Part shown: one piece after another, positions 21,349 through 33,110 of the stretch | Layout of the letters: each line of letters opens with the position of its first letter | How positions within the stretch are numbered: position 1 is the stretch's first letter | DNA from: Anas platyrhynchos | Lineage: Eukaryota; Chordata; Aves; Anseriformes; Anatidae | Assembly: GCF_047663525.1 (NCBI RefSeq) | Contig: NC_092591.1 | Location: 54,103,501-54,167,500, forward strand | Reading direction: 5' to 3' | DNA: 64,000 nt | Translations under genes and position numbers: made by a program | The notes under the pieces: generated by a model | Told to the model about the DNA's origin: nothing | Seen by the model: only the letters and a program-made list of their open reading frames with translations | The model's database searches: none

Positions 21349-24300
21349 ATGCTGCTCGCTTCGGCCGTGGTGGTGTGGGAATGGCTCAACGAGCACGGGC
21401 GCTGGCGGCCCTACAGCCCGGCCGTCAGCCACCACATCGAGGCGGTGGCCCGCGCCGGGCCGCGGGCGGGAGGCAGCGTGGTGCTGGGCCAGGCCGACAG
21501 CCGCCTGGCGCCCTACATCATCGACCTGCAGTCCATGCACCAGTTCCGCCAGGACACCGGTGAGTCAGCCCGGGACGCAGCGGCCCCGCTCCTTGCACCC
21601 TGGAGCTCGGCATCGCTGGGCACTGCCAGCACCTGCCCGGTCCTCCCCGGGCTGCCACCACCTCGCTTCGCATTGCTCGGCACCGCCCGCTCCTCCCCGT
21701 GCACCGTGCGGTGTCACCGAGGCCCTTCCAGCCCTGCCCGCTCCCTCCCTGCTTTGTGCTGCACGCCTGCAGCCTCCCTGCATCGCGCTGCGCCGTGCTG
21801 CCCGCTCCCATCTGGTGCTGCCCGGTCCTGCCCGGGCCCTCCTGCACCGAGCTCCCTGCTGCTGTGCTGCCCTGCCCTGCCCCACTGATCCGGCATCGCC
21901 CTGCACGTCCCTGTCGCTGTTTTACACCGCGCTGTTTAGCATCAGCTTGCACCTGGCTCTGCTGCCAGGTCCTGCGCTCCCTGACCTGGAATTGCTTGGC
22001 GCTGTGCTGCCAGGCCCCGAGCTGTGCTGTGCCGTGCCGCCTTTCCGAGTCCCATATTGCTTTGTGCTGCCTTCTTCTGCGTTTCATCCCCTTGCCCACC
22101 CTGCTCTCGCCCTGCTGCCCTCCTGGGTGCTGCCTGATCGGGGGGGGGGGTTGCATTGCCGGGCCCCCTATTGCATCATGCTGAGCTCTGGGTTTGCATT
22201 GCACCACCCTGCCCTGCCTGACCTAGAATTGCACAGCTCTGCTTCGTGCTGCCCGGCCTGCCTGCTGGCCCTGCTGGCCTGGGGATGCCCGGGCTTGCCT
22301 GCTGCTGACCTGCCTTACGCCATCCCACCCGGACTCTGTGCTCCCCCTGAGCCTGCTGCTGCGTGGTGCTGGGGGGACAAATCCTGCCTTGGGGGTGGGG
22401 GCACGGGCAGGTGGGGTGATGCCCAGGTGAGGCAGAGGTGGGTTTGGGGGGTTTATAGGGGGGGACACGAGCAGGTGTGGCTGTCCCCAGGGTGGGGAGC
22501 ACAGACAGGTGGTGGGAAATAGCCAGGGGATGAGCGCAAGGTGCATGAAATTAAGGGCATGGGGTCTTGGGGGTGGCTGTCACAGGGGCTTGGGCCCCTT
22601 CCCTCCCCAGGCACCCCCATAATAATAGTAGGGAGGGGGCCTGGCAATGTCCCTTGTCCCTGGACAGCCTGCTCTGGGGGCTGGTGGGGACCGTGGTCGT
22701 GGGGACAAGGGGACAAGGGACCTCTGCTGCCCGGGGACAGCTTTCAGCGCCATCCGTCTGAGGGCTATTGTCGCCTGGGGGGAGGAGGCCTGAAAGGGGG
22801 ATTGTTCTGCTTCCCTCCGGGTTGCCGGGAATGTTGGTATTTTGGGTCATTAAACAGCTCTGATTTGGGGGGGGTCGTGACCCTGGCAGGCCCTGAATAG
22901 CTATTGTCCCCTTTCTTCCCCCGCTGAATGGGAGGCTGGCGGCCCTGCGCTGGGCTGGGGCTGGGGGGGCCGTGGTTTTCCCACACCGTGGCCGGGGAGG
23001 GACCGCCAGATGCCGCATGCCATCGCTCGCCCCGGATTAGGATAAATCACCGCTCTGCTGTGCCGCCAGGCCCTGCTCCCCTCCGGCCCTCCTTTGTGCC
23101 ACCGGGGCTGGCAGCTTTTCTCCCCCGGCTGCCCCTTGGCAGGATGGGGCAGGTGGCCCATTTTGCTTATTTTTAGCCTTTTTTTTTTTTTTTTGTTTCA
23201 GGGGACCTGGGCTTGCGTGGTGGTAGTGGGCATTTCCCGTGGGGGTTAAAAGGGACTGAAATTCCTGCAGGATTTAGGGGGAAGAGCAGCGCAGGAATGC
23301 TCGCGGTTCACCCCGGTGCCAGGGTGCCACGGGCTCACCGCCTCGTGCTGTAAAGCTGGAGACTTCCAGCTCGTGACTTCTGCTCCTTGAGCTCTCTCGT
23401 TCCCGTGGGGGCAAGCGATGGGATTTTGCAGAAGGGTGCGGTGCCTCCAGAGGCAGCGATGCTCATGAGCTCACCCGATTCATTAACCAAACAACCCTGG
23501 GCCAGGAGGCATGCTGAGGACAGGACACCAAGGCTGGGCATAGCCCAGTGCTGTGCTGCTGTAAAACGACCCAGATAGGAAGGGTTTTCCCTTGTAGGAA
23601 CTCCCAATGTTGGCATCCTTGCTTTGAACGTACCCTAGCTGCCTTAGTGCAGTGGGTAGGTGCAAGCTGCCAAGTGCTTTGCTCTCCTGCCCCACTCGTG
23701 CACTTGCTGGTGGAAGAGCAGGGGCCGAGGCACAGAGCCCTCCTCCAGCTCCTTTACTCAGCCTTGCAGGGATTTTCCTCGTGCTGCTGGCCGAGTTTTC
23801 ACTGCAGGACGTTTCTGGGGCTGCCCTGAACCCCACTCCCCTGCTGGTGCACATCATGCTCTGGGTGCTGGTGCCGTGCTGTGGGGCTCAGCGCTGCCTC
23901 TTGGCTCCTAAATCTCATATTTCCCTCTCCTGGCCCACAGCTGAGAGGCAGACGAGGCCACGTCATGTCCCCCAGGAGCCTGGGGCATGCCTTGTGTCAC
24001 CCAGCTCCTAAGGGAGGCTCCTGGGCGAGGTTTTGCTGCTAAGCTTGTGGTTCTGTGTCCCATCGAGGCTGTGCCTGGGGAAACTGAGGCACGCCGCTGC
24101 CGTGGCAGGGCGGGGACAGCAGCCACGCCAGAAAGCCGTCCCGTCCCCACACGGAGCGGCACCAGCAGGGCAGGTTGGGGTGGTTTGGTGGTGCTCCCTG
24201 CCTGCGGGTCCGAGCCTGATAGCATCTGTGTCACCCCCCCTCCGGCAGGCACCATCCGCCCGGTGCGCCGCAGCTACTACGACCCGTCGTCGGCCCCGGG

Positions 24301-27300
24301 CAAGGGCGTCGTGTGGGAGTGGGAGAACGACAGCGGCTCCTGGACGCCCTACGACATGGACGTGGGCATCACCATCCAGCGCGCCTACGAGAAGCAGCAC
24401 CCCTGGGTGGACCTGAGCACCATCGGCTTCTGCTACGTCATTGACTTCGCCACCATGGGCCAGATCAACCGGCAGACCCAGCGCAAGCGCCGTGTCCGCC
24501 GCCGCCTCGACATGGTCTACCCGCTGGTCTCGGGCACCCTGCCCAAATCACAATCGTGGCCGGCCAGCCCGGGGGCGGCCGCGGCCCCCCCGGCACCCAC
24601 CTGCGCCTGCCCCCAGTGCCTCCTGGTCATGAGCGTCAAAGCCGCCGTGTCGGCGGGCGGCCTGGGGGCTGCCACCCTGCAGCCTCGCAAAGCCCCCCCC
24701 GCACCCCCCGCTGCCCCCAAAGCCCCCGCGCCAGCCCCGGGGGCCAAGGCAGCCGACGGTACGGCCGCGGCACGCGGCTCGCTGAAGGTGCTGGCCTCCC
24801 AGGGGGGCCGGCAGCAGGCGGCCAGCACGCCGGCGCTGAGCTCCGTCGTCTCCGCCGCCAGCCCCCCCGGCCCCGGTGCCGGCCCCGGTGCCGGCAGCGG
24901 CAAGGCATCGCGCCCCGGCATGGGCACCCTGAACCGCAGCCACCTGCAGCGCCTGGCCATCGCCCAGTCCCGGGTGCTCATCGCCTCCGGGTGAGTCCTG
25001 CCGCGTGCGAGCGAGGGGGTAGTTGCGGGGAGAACGGGGGAACAGGGGATGTGTTGTTCTGGGGCATTTCTCTGCATCCATGAGCCTGAACGGGAGGGGT
25101 CCGCAGGGCAGAGGGGTGTGCTGGCCCCTCCTGGGGGCACCCAAGTGCCCTGCGTGGGGTGGGTGGGGTGATTCGGGCTGGAAAAGGCCTCTGAGATCAC
25201 CGAGGCTGCCTGTGGGCTGCCAAGCCCACCGCCCGGCCCTGGCGGAGCGCAGCGCTGCATCTCAATGAGGGGCCGGGGCCGGGCGGGGGGCAGCACAAAT
25301 AGCAAAGAAAAGGCATTCAGGGCTCCTGGAGAAGGGGTCCTGCCAGGCCCCCGGCCTACAGAAGACACTTTTATTTTTTTCCTGGGGGGGTTGGGACCAT
25401 TTAATGAGCCTGTTTTTTTTTTCTCCCCTTTGTCTGGCCCTGCCGTCAGCCTTCTGTCACAGCCTGGCCCCTTTCCTCTCCCTCCCTGTCCCCCCCTTCC
25501 CTCCCTGCTCCTGACCCACCGGGAAACTTTCCCATGGAAGAGAAGCCTTGGGGAAGGAGGGAGGGGGGGAAGCAGCCACGGCTACATGGCTGTAGGAGAA
25601 AGGAGGAAAAAAAAAAAAAACCAACACGACAGCCTGGCAAGCAGCGACAAAAAGGGGCCGTGAATAGTTGGGAGACGCAGGCCGGGTTTCTAAAGAGCCG
25701 GAGAAAAGGCAGCGGCGGGGCCGGGGGGGCACCTTGCCCCCCATGGGGGATTCTCTCTTTCCAGCCAGGGCCTGCTCAGTTGCTCAGGCAACTATTGTCT
25801 GGGGCCGGGCCTGGCTCGGGGTGAGGGACGCGGGATGGGGACGCCGTCTGTGGGCCCTGATGTGGCCTCCGTGGACTCTCCGCAGGGTCCCCACCGTCCC
25901 CGTGAAGAACCTCAACGGCTCCAGCCCCGTGAACCCCGCGCTGGCAGGTGAGGACGGGGCCGTGGGGGCTTGCTGGGGAGGTTTCTGGGTGGGATTCCGG
26001 AGGTTTGGGGGCTTGCTGCTTGATGTTTTTCCCCTGCGCAGGCATCACGGGGATCCTGATGAGCGCGGCGGGGCTGCCCGTCTGCCTGACGCGGCCGCCC
26101 AAGCTGGTGCTGCACCCGCCACCCGTCAGCAAAAGCGAGATCCAGTCCATCCCTGGCATCTCCCACACCTGCCGCAAGACCACCAAGAAGCAGGCCAAGA
26201 AGGGTGAGACGTGCTTGGCCCCTTTCCCCTTCGATCCCCTCTCGGGGGTTTCTCCGTCGCCTCACCCCAGGCCCCTCTGACTCGTGTTCCCCGCAGGTAA
26301 AACCCCCGAGGAGGTGCTGAAGAAATACCTGCAGAAGGTGCGGCACCCGCCCGATGAGGTGCGAGCAGCGGGGGCCGTTCGGGGTCTGTATGGGATGCCC
26401 GGGGGGCATTTTTATGTGGGACGAGTCTGGGGACATGGGCACTGGCTCCTTGCCCTCCCCAGGGTGGGGAGGTTGATCCAGAGGTGACACCAACGGCGTT
26501 GGCCCCGTGTCCTGGCACTGCTGGCTCAGCGAGGTCTGTCTGTCTGTCTTTCTGTCTGTCTGACCCTTCTCCCCGTCCCCGCAGGACTGCACCATCTGCA
26601 TGGAGCGCCTCTCGGCACCCTCCGGCTACAAGGGCCCCCAGCCCGCCATCAAGCCCGACCTGGTGGGGAAGCTGGCGAAATGTGGCCACATCTTCCACCT
26701 CCACTGCCTGGTGGCCATGTACAACAACGGCAACAAGGTACGGGGCTGCAGGCTGGGGGGGGCCCAAATCCCCTAAATCCAAGATCCCTGTGCTGTGGGG
26801 GGGCACACTGGGGCTGTGGTGCACACCATAGCCACATCCCGAAATAAAACAGCTCTTGGTGGGAAGGTGCTGAGGGCTCTTACCCCCCTGCCTTGGTGCA
26901 GAGTTAATTTTTTTATTATGCCTTCTCCCTCTGTCAAACTTAAAACAAAAACTAGAGGCAGGGAAAGCAGTGAGGAAAACTGATGAGGAAGAGGAATTCA
27001 GCTTTAACGAAAGACCTGAGGTCTGGTTTATAAATGCTCCCAGCCCTCCCCCGCCGCTGCCAGAGTGTTTTTGGAATGACTGGATGCTTATGACTAAAAC
27101 GGCGCTGAGTGTTGCTCTGGGTGGTGCTGGGGAGCGCTGCTCTCATTGCTCCCCACTCCTTTCCTCCCCTCAGGACGGCAGCCTGCAGTGTCCGACCTGC
27201 AAAACCATCTACGGGGTGAAGACGGGGACGCAGCCCCCGGGGAAGATGGAGTACCACATCATCCCTCACGCGCTGCCCGGCCACTCGGACTGCAAAACCA

Positions 27301-27996
27301 TCCGCATCATCTACAACATCCCCCCGGGGGTGCAGGTGCGGCTGCTTGTCTGTGAGCGCGTTGTGGGAAATGGGGGTAAAGCCCTGAAAAAGCGCTGATC
27401 CCATTTGCTTGGTGGCAGGGGGACACGGTGGATTTTAGCTCTAATTTTATTTATCTATTTTTAATACCTTGCATACTGCAGGGACCAGAGCATCCGAACC
27501 CAGGGAAGAGCTTCACGGCCCGTGGCTTCCCCCGGCACTGTTACCTGCCCGACAGCGAGAAGGGCAGGAAGGTGAGAGGGGCTCGCCGGGGTGGCTTGAG
27601 CTGGTGAAAGTGTCCTCAAGGGTGTACCGAGGGGGAGAGGGAAGGGAGCAGCCCTTGGGGGCACGGGGAGAAGCAGGCTTGGCTTACACAGCCAAATCCA
27701 GACAGGTTTGCTAGGGCTTTCCTGCGTTCTCCTTGCTGCCTGCCCTACCTCCCCCTCCCCAGGTACTGAAGCTGCTGCTGGTGGCCTGGGACCGGCGCTT
27801 GATTTTTGCCATCGGGACCTCGAGCACCACGGGCGAGTCGGACACGGTGATATGGAACGAGATCCACCACAAGACGGAGTTTGGCTCCAACCTCACCGGC
27901 CACGGCTACCCCGACATCAACTACCTGGACAATGTCTTGGCCGAGCTGGCGGCCCAGGGCATCACGGAGGAGAGCCTGGCCCAGGAGAAGGACTGA
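21349..27996 (+). CDS. DTX4: Deltex E3 ubiquitin ligase 4 (9 exons)
   Basis: Coding exons: 21349-21559, 24249-24990, 25886-25947, 26042-26203, 26297-26358, 26585-26737, 27174-27335, 27482-27571, 27763-27996. They join in frame to 625 residues (human 619). Residues 1-155 hold two WWE domains ([31 protein letters not shown]), which bind Notch ankyrin repeats or ADP-ribose in this family. A Pro/Ala-rich linker (about 185-300) follows. A RING finger starts with CTIC at 415-418, continues with CGHIFHLHC and ends with CPTC in exon 7. The conserved Deltex C-terminal domain follows ([22 protein letters not shown]) and the protein ends AQEKD. Deltex proteins act in Notch signalling, and DTX4 also ubiquitinates TBK1 downstream of NLRP4. 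The start is fixed by the family [12 protein letters not shown]. All splice sites are canonical. Confidence 0.97.
21620..22330 (+). repeat. Degenerate C/T-rich minisatellite in DTX4 intron 1
   Basis: About 700 bp are built from diverged short blocks such as CTGCCCGGTCCTGCCC, CCTGACCTGGAATTGC, GTGCTGCC and TGCATCGCGCTG, again and again at irregular spacing. The composition leaves one + frame open from 21560 to 22522, but it resembles no protein. It looks like an old, decayed minisatellite. Confidence 0.55.
22331..24248 (+). other. Rest of DTX4 intron 1
   Basis: The remainder of the intron is GC-rich sequence with short G-runs and one T-run (23178-23194). I see no exon or element that I can support. 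Confidence 0.6.
25165..25235 (-). mobile_element. Short CR1 remnant (inverted), DTX4 intron 2
   Basis: The block 'gggctggaaaaggcctctgagatcaccgagg' followed by 'ccaagcccaccg' resembles the reverse complement of a CR1 3' end. It is only about 70 bp, so the call is weak. Confidence 0.4.
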
Positions 27997-29455
27997 GACC
28001 GCCGCAGGGAGGGCTGCCCACCGCTCCCCCTGCGGATAAGGCAGCACCCCCTCCAGCAGGGCCATCTCCAGGCTGTCTGGGGGTGTTGGGGGGCGTCTTT
28101 TGGGACGTCCCTTCCCTGCTGGCAGAGCCGGTTGGCGCTCTGAGCCACGGGGGTTCAGCGGGCCTGGCCGTCCCTGCCGGCTGGCCACTAGTGTGTGCTG
28201 TCCTGGGGAGCTGGGGGTCGCTGTGAACAGCCCAGACCTCTCCCCTCTCCTCGCCTGGGTCCCTGATCCCCCCCCGGCACCCACCTGGGGTTGGGACCCC
28301 GTCCTGATGCTGGGCGGAGTGGGTGGGAGCAGGGGCTGCGGGGTGGGAGCAGGGGCTACGGGGGTCCCTCTCGCTCTGGCCCTGCCTCGTCCCTTACCCG
28401 TTTGTTCGTTTGTTTGTCCCGTCTGGTACCTCCCGGGTGGTCTCTGTCCACAGAGGTTGGAGGGGGGGGGGGCCCTGGTCCACCTCGGCCAGACCCCCCA
28501 CCCCATATCCCCTCTCCTCTTGGCTGTGTCTGAGCTGTGTCCTGTGGGGTCCCCTCGTCCGGGCTGTGCTGGGAAGGGGCTGAAGGGTGGTAGAAAGCCG
28601 AGTGGGGGGGGCCAGTATGTCTTCCCCCCCCACGGTAGTGGGTTCCTTGAACTGTTTGTATGGGGGCGTCCCCGTGTCAAATTTTATATACCTCGTGTTT
28701 TGGGGGTTTGTCGTATATATGTACATATAGGGCTGGTGGTGTTTGGGGTGGCGGCCTGGCGGCTGGGAGGACGCGACGTGGGGCAGGGGCTGAGCCTGGT
28801 GGTGCTCGTGATGGGGTGGGGGTGGCCCAAAAGGGGTTGGTGCCCCCCAGCAGGGGTCTCCGCGGGATCCCATCCCCTCCCTGCTGTATCCCAGCAGGGT
28901 TCCAAGACTCGAGGGTCCCTGGTGAGGTTTTTTGGGGGGCTGGGGGGACATGGCTGGCGGGGGGAAGAGAGGGTGGCTGGCAGCGGGTTGGCACAGTGGT
29001 TTGGGGGCTGTTGGGGTTGATGTGTGGGGGGGAGGTAGGGCGGTGGCGGGGAGGGGGTTTGCATGGCATCTTGTGGTCCCCACCAGCCCCGGGGACTTCA
29101 CAGGGCCTTGTGTGGGATGGGGGTCCCAGCGTCTGGGGGGCTTCCTTGGGGAAATCCTCCTCATGGCTCCATGCCCACCCTTTGAGAGGCCCCATTTCAG
29201 CGAGCCAGGCAGGGGCAGCGCTGCGGCTGCCCGAACTGCCCCCTGTGGGGTTAGGTCCTCGTAGTCCCTTTTTGTTTAGCCCCCTTTTTCCCCCTCCTCC
29301 TGCTTTCCCTTTGGGGGGTTGGTTTGCCCTCTGTCCCGGAGGCTGGCGGTGCGGGGTCTGTCCTGGTGTGCGTCCTTCTGTTGTCATCGCTGTTTCTCCT
29401 CTTCCCCCCCACCCCAAACCTGCGGGCCCGTCACCCGGCCACCCCGCGGGGGATC

Positions 29456-29461
29456 AATAAA
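29456..29461 (+). terminator. DTX4: Proximal poly(A) signal of DTX4
   Basis: A canonical AATAAA about 1.46 kb after the stop codon, with a TGTTGTCTTCTGTCCGTC tract about 50 bp downstream. Confidence 0.6.
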
Positions 29462-29861
29462 AGCGGACGGCGGAGGATGCTCGCTGTCCCCGCACGGCCT
29501 GGACTCTCTGTTGTCTTCTGTCCGTCGTCTGTGTGGCCAGGCGAGTGAGGGGACACCCACGGGGAGGGCCGGGCACCTCCTGTCCTGCAGCCACCCTCCC
29601 TGTAGGGACGGCTGGCCGGACGTCTACCTCAAGGGAGAAAAATCCTCTTCCCCTAGGAAATCCCCTTCTGGGCCCTTCTGCAGCAGTGTGATTTCTCCTG
29701 GCCTGTGCCCGGGGCTTCCCCCTGCTGCAGAAAAACCCCAGCTGGAGCTATGCAAAACCCTGGTGTGATCTCAGAGAGGAAGGGACCCCCCCCGCCCTCC
29801 CCCAGTGCCCGGGTTGCCGGCTCTAACATGACGCAGCCTTTTAACAACATCACTTTTTCCT

Positions 29862-29867
29862 TTTATT
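29862..29867 (-). terminator. MPEG1: Candidate poly(A) signal of MPEG1
   Basis: TTTATT on the + strand reads AATAAA on the MPEG1 strand, 763 bp after its stop codon. I see no clearer signal closer to the gene. Confidence 0.4.
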
Positions 29868-29913
29868 ATTTTTTTTTAATGCCGTGTTGCCTATGCAATT
29901 AGTTGCTGGCTGA

Positions 29914-29919
29914 AATAAA
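29914..29919 (+). terminator. DTX4: Distal poly(A) signal of DTX4
   Basis: AATAAA in the context TGAAATAAAACTG, followed by GTGTGTGTATATC, a good GU-rich downstream element. It lies 47 bp past the inverted AATAAA assigned to MPEG1. Confidence 0.45.
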
Positions 29920-29944
29920 ACTGATCCGTGCCTCTCTACGTGTG

Positions 29945-29970
29945 TGTATATCTACCACGCTAGATATACA
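29945..29970. repeat. Perfect 10-bp inverted repeat, 6-bp loop
   Basis: TGTATATCTA (29945-29954), loop CCACGC, then TAGATATACA (29961-29970). It lies right behind the distal DTX4 poly(A) signal, in the gap between the convergent DTX4 and MPEG1 genes. Confidence 0.85.
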
Positions 29971-30629
29971 TGGAGACCGGGGGGGATCCTCCTGTCTCTT
30001 TGCTCCCTCCTTTACTGGGAGATGGAGCGTTGCTAATGCTATCCGTGCTGGCCCTGGGTGTCAAAAATACCTGGGGGGGTTTCTATGGGGGAATGGGGGT
30101 GGTCCAAGGGGTCGGGCACTGCGTGCACCCTGAGCCGATGCTTTTACACGCAGGAACTCTCTGCAGTGGAGCTGAGATTGCTGGTGTCCTGGTGGGTCAG
30201 GGAGGGGGTGCCTCATGGCTTCCCCCTGCTCTTTGGGGGCAGCTTGGGGTGTCCTCGTCTTTTGGCACCCCATGGGCTTCAGGGGCTGGTTGGAGGGCCC
30301 TGGTTCCCCTTTTCTGTCTGTGGGGGAAGAGAGGAGGCATGGCCTGCAGCGAGGAATGGGGTTGTTTAGTTCTCAAGCGACAGCTGCCTGGGAGAGGGAA
30401 TGTGCAGGGGCATACGGGGGTGGGTCATGGTGGTGGGACAGCCCCAGGAGATGGCGTCAGAAATCAGCCAGGGAGCCTGGAGCGGGGAGAGAGGCTGTGC
30501 AGCACCGGGGGTGCTCCAGGCTGGAGCTGGGGAAACCTTGGGGCCTCTGTGGGGATGGGGGGTGGGCAGGGGGGGGTTGCCTAGACTGGGGGCTCACAGC
30601 ATTGCCCAGCAGTGGGACCTGAGGGATGC

Positions 30630-32792
30630 TCACGCCGTGAGCCCCTCCGCCTCTTGCTGGTACCCCTCGCCCATGCTCACCACAGTGCTATCCTCCGGGC
30701 TCCCCACGGGCGTGCTGTCCCTTTCCTTCATCTCCCGGTACCCCCTCATCCTGTACCTCCAGCGGCCGTAGCTGACCATGGCCAGGAGGGTGGCCAGCCC
30801 CACCACCACGGCGGCTGTCACACCGGCCACCTCGCCCCCCGTCAGCCGCCGGCCCATCACCATCTCGGCTGTGTGCTGGATCTCGGCGGGCTGGGCCGGC
30901 CTCCAGAGGCGGCTCTGCCCGTCCCTCACCCAGGCGCCCTCCCCGTCCCCGCTGCTCACCAGCACGGTGTCGGTGGCCGGCAGACTGGCGGGGGGGCGGG
31001 TGAAGGGCGGCAGGCGGGCGGGGGGCAGCGAGCCCCCCGTGAAGATGCCGGCCTGGACGCAGTAATTCACCTGGCAGCTGTCGCTGATCAGCGCCAAGTG
31101 CTGGCTGAAGCCCGAGGGGCAGCGCTTGACGTAGGGGTCTTCAGGGGTGCCGCGGTGCTGCCCCCCCAAGGGGTTCCCCGCCTGGCAGCTGAAGAAGCCC
31201 CCAAAGGGCACGGAGTACTGGATGCTGCTCTCGTAATCCTGGCTCACGCACACCCTGAGGTCGTCAAAGAGCTTCAGCTGGAGGTACCCCGAAGGGCAGG
31301 ACTGGGCGCCGGTGAGGGGGTTGGCGCTGTGGCTGCTGAACAGCCCCCCAAAGAGGTAGCCGGAGTCGGGGGGCACCGTGCCCCTCGCCGCACACCAGTA
31401 GGCGCTGAACTGAACCCGGGAGAGCCAGAAGACGTCCTGGCACACGCGGTGGCAGAAGATGCCCAGGGTGCACTTTTTGTGGCACTCCAGGTGGCTGTGG
31501 CCTTCCTCCCGCTCCTGCGCGCCCAGCAGCACCGGGATGTAGGCAGAGGGGCAGGAGAAATCCCCCGTGAGGGGATTTTTCTGCTCCAGCGTGTGGCACA
31601 GCGCGCCGGCGTCCGGGCCAGAAAGCCCAACACACTTCTGGAAGACACCCCCGAAGGTGAAGTTGGTCATGGTCCCCTCGCAGGAGCCGTCGTCGGCGTT
31701 GGCGTGGAAGTTGAAGTTGGGCGAGGTGGCGTCAGTGCAGCCGGGGTAGGTGTTGAAGGTGTAGTAGCGGCGGATGGCCGCCTCCAGTCGCTTGGCCAGC
31801 TTCTTCACCGTGGGGGTGGGCAGCTCTGGCAGGGTGCTGGGGCTGATGAAGAAGTACAGGGGCAGCCCCGAGCGGTCGATGGCCACCAGCTGGTTGCTGA
31901 TCCCCTCCTGCCACGTCTTGAGGGTGATGCCTGGGTAAAAGGGGATCCCACCGACACTCTCCACCCTGGAGTTGGTACGGTTCTCCATGTACTGCTTGGT
32001 GAAGGAGGAGCTGGTGTCCAGGGAGCCCTCGGTTTTCATGTTGATGATGCTGTGGAAGGCAACGCCGGCCGAGGCCGTGATGGTGTTCCGCATGCCCCAG
32101 CTGTCCTTCAGGAAGGTTGTTTTGACCTGATCTTCCTGGACCAAGCTGGCTCCAGCGTCCACAGAGGTGATGGTGTGGGTGCCGTAGTTGAGCACCAGCA
32201 CTTCAGACAGAAAATCGGCCATCCGGGTCTGGTTGTTCTCCAAGTGGCTGGCAATCACCATCAGCTGCTTCTTGAAGCTCTTGTCCAGAACTGCTCCTGG
32301 GTCTATCTTGACGGTGTAAACCAGGTTCCTGACTTGCACTCGGGTGGTGAAAGCCCGGTCCTGTACTTGGTGGGTCTTGGTCTGGTGGAAGGCTTGAGAG
32401 AACTTGCCGTTGATGGCGGAGAAGAGGGACAGCTCCAGGTTGATGGAGGAAGAGGTGACGCTTTGGTAATTCTTCCAGGACTCGATGATCTCAGAGTTGA
32501 TGTCCAGGTTGCTGTGCTTGCGAGGGATGGTGAAGACCTCATCTGGGATGATGTAGGACCCATCTTCTGTGGTCTTGCAGAGTGAGTAGCCCAGGTTGAT
32601 CACTCTGCCCATATCCAAATTCCTCAGGTTATCCCAGCCCCCACCAGGGAGGACTTCCAGACTCGGGACCTTCAAGTTCTTCTTGCAGTCCTGAATCCCT
32701 GAAGAGGGCAACAGCTCCTGGGACAGCTCGGCCCCTCTACTCACAGCTGCCAGCGTCCAGGTGAGGACGGCCACCCTCAGCACCCAGAGCAT
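30630..32792 (-). CDS. MPEG1: Macrophage-expressed gene 1 / perforin-2
   Basis: One uninterrupted frame gives 720 residues (human 716); the gene is intronless in mammals too. Features in order: a signal peptide (about 1-20, [20 protein letters not shown]); the MACPF pore-forming domain (about 35-345) with the signature [16 protein letters not shown] at 202-217; the P2/MABP-like domain with [10 protein letters not shown] and [21 protein letters not shown] (587-601); a single transmembrane helix (about 654-674); and a 46-residue cytosolic tail. Perforin-2 oligomerises in phagosomes of macrophages and other cells and permeabilises engulfed bacteria. The frame extends 70 codons further 5', but the Met at 32792 is the one followed by a signal peptide. 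The tail ([17 protein letters not shown]...) has just one lysine. It lies tail-to-tail with DTX4, as in mammals. The gene is intact. Confidence 0.97.
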   Translation of the reverse strand: MLWVLRVAVLTWTLAAVSRGAELSQELLPSSGIQDCKKNLKVPSLEVLPGGGWDNLRNLDMGRVINLGYSLCKTTEDGSYIIPDEVFTIPRKHSNLDINSEIIESWKNYQSVTSSSINLELSLFSAINGKFSQAFHQTKTHQVQDRAFTTRVQVRNLVYTVKIDPGAVLDKSFKKQLMVIASHLENNQTRMADFLSEVLVLNYGTHTITSVDAGASLVQEDQVKTTFLKDSWGMRNTITASAGVAFHSIINMKTEGSLDTSSSFTKQYMENRTNSRVESVGGIPFYPGITLKTWQEGISNQLVAIDRSGLPLYFFISPSTLPELPTPTVKKLAKRLEAAIRRYYTFNTYPGCTDATSPNFNFHANADDGSCEGTMTNFTFGGVFQKCVGLSGPDAGALCHTLEQKNPLTGDFSCPSAYIPVLLGAQEREEGHSHLECHKKCTLGIFCHRVCQDVFWLSRVQFSAYWCAARGTVPPDSGYLFGGLFSSHSANPLTGAQSCPSGYLQLKLFDDLRVCVSQDYESSIQYSVPFGGFFSCQAGNPLGGQHRGTPEDPYVKRCPSGFSQHLALISDSCQVNYCVQAGIFTGGSLPPARLPPFTRPPASLPATDTVLVSSGDGEGAWVRDGQSRLWRPAQPAEIQHTAEMVMGRRLTGGEVAGVTAAVVVGLATLLAMVSYGRWRYRMRGYREMKERDSTPVGSPEDSTVVSMGEGYQQEAEGLTA

Positions 32793-33110
32793 GGCTGAGC
32801 TGAGCGGCGGACGTCTCGCTGCTGAGGAGGGAGCCGGGGAAATGAGGCAGTCGGGGGTGCAGCTGCCGGGTGGTTCCTCCTCTTGGGGGGAGGCTGAATT
32901 AACAAGGGGAAAGGAGAAGTGAGAGCTGGTGAAACGTGGTAATGGGCTGAGCAGAGCTGAGAAAACAGGGCGAGGAGCAGAAAAGAGGTGCCTGGAAATC
33001 ATTGCCTCCCTAAAGTAAAAGCCTCCTCTCCCTGTGAAAGCTGCTGTGCTGGAGATGGAGCAAGGAAAAATCCCTTTTTCAGCAGTGTACCTGCACCTAC
33101 GCGATGCCGT
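32793..33110 (-). promoter_or_regulatory. MPEG1: MPEG1 5' leader and promoter region
   Basis: Upstream of the start codon there is no TATA box. Several purine-rich GGAA-type cores occur on the gene strand, for example AGAGGAGGAACC (complement of 32869-32880) and GAGGAGGC. These could serve PU.1, the known driver of MPEG1 in macrophages. This is a weak call from short motifs only. Confidence 0.35.

Larger units (their letters stand above)
27997..29935 (+). other. DTX4: DTX4 3' UTR with alternative poly(A) sites
   Basis: After the TGA (27994-27996) comes G/T-rich sequence without a gene. AATAAA signals lie at 29456-29461 and 29914-29919. The first, AATAAAAGCGG, is followed by GTTGTCTTCTGT-type downstream sequence and is probably the main site (3' UTR about 1.5 kb). 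Use of the second would carry the transcript past the MPEG1 poly(A) signal on the other strand. Confidence 0.6.

Noticed and set aside
18920-21389. Minus-strand frames of 286-425 codons between CNTF and DTX4
   Set aside because: Low-complexity Pro/Arg/Ala sequence in GC-rich DNA, no domain, and one of them reads the GGA repeat as polyleucine.
30612-32585. 657-codon open frame antisense to MPEG1
   Set aside because: It lies wholly opposite the MPEG1 coding frame, has the composition expected of a GC-rich antisense frame, and resembles no protein.
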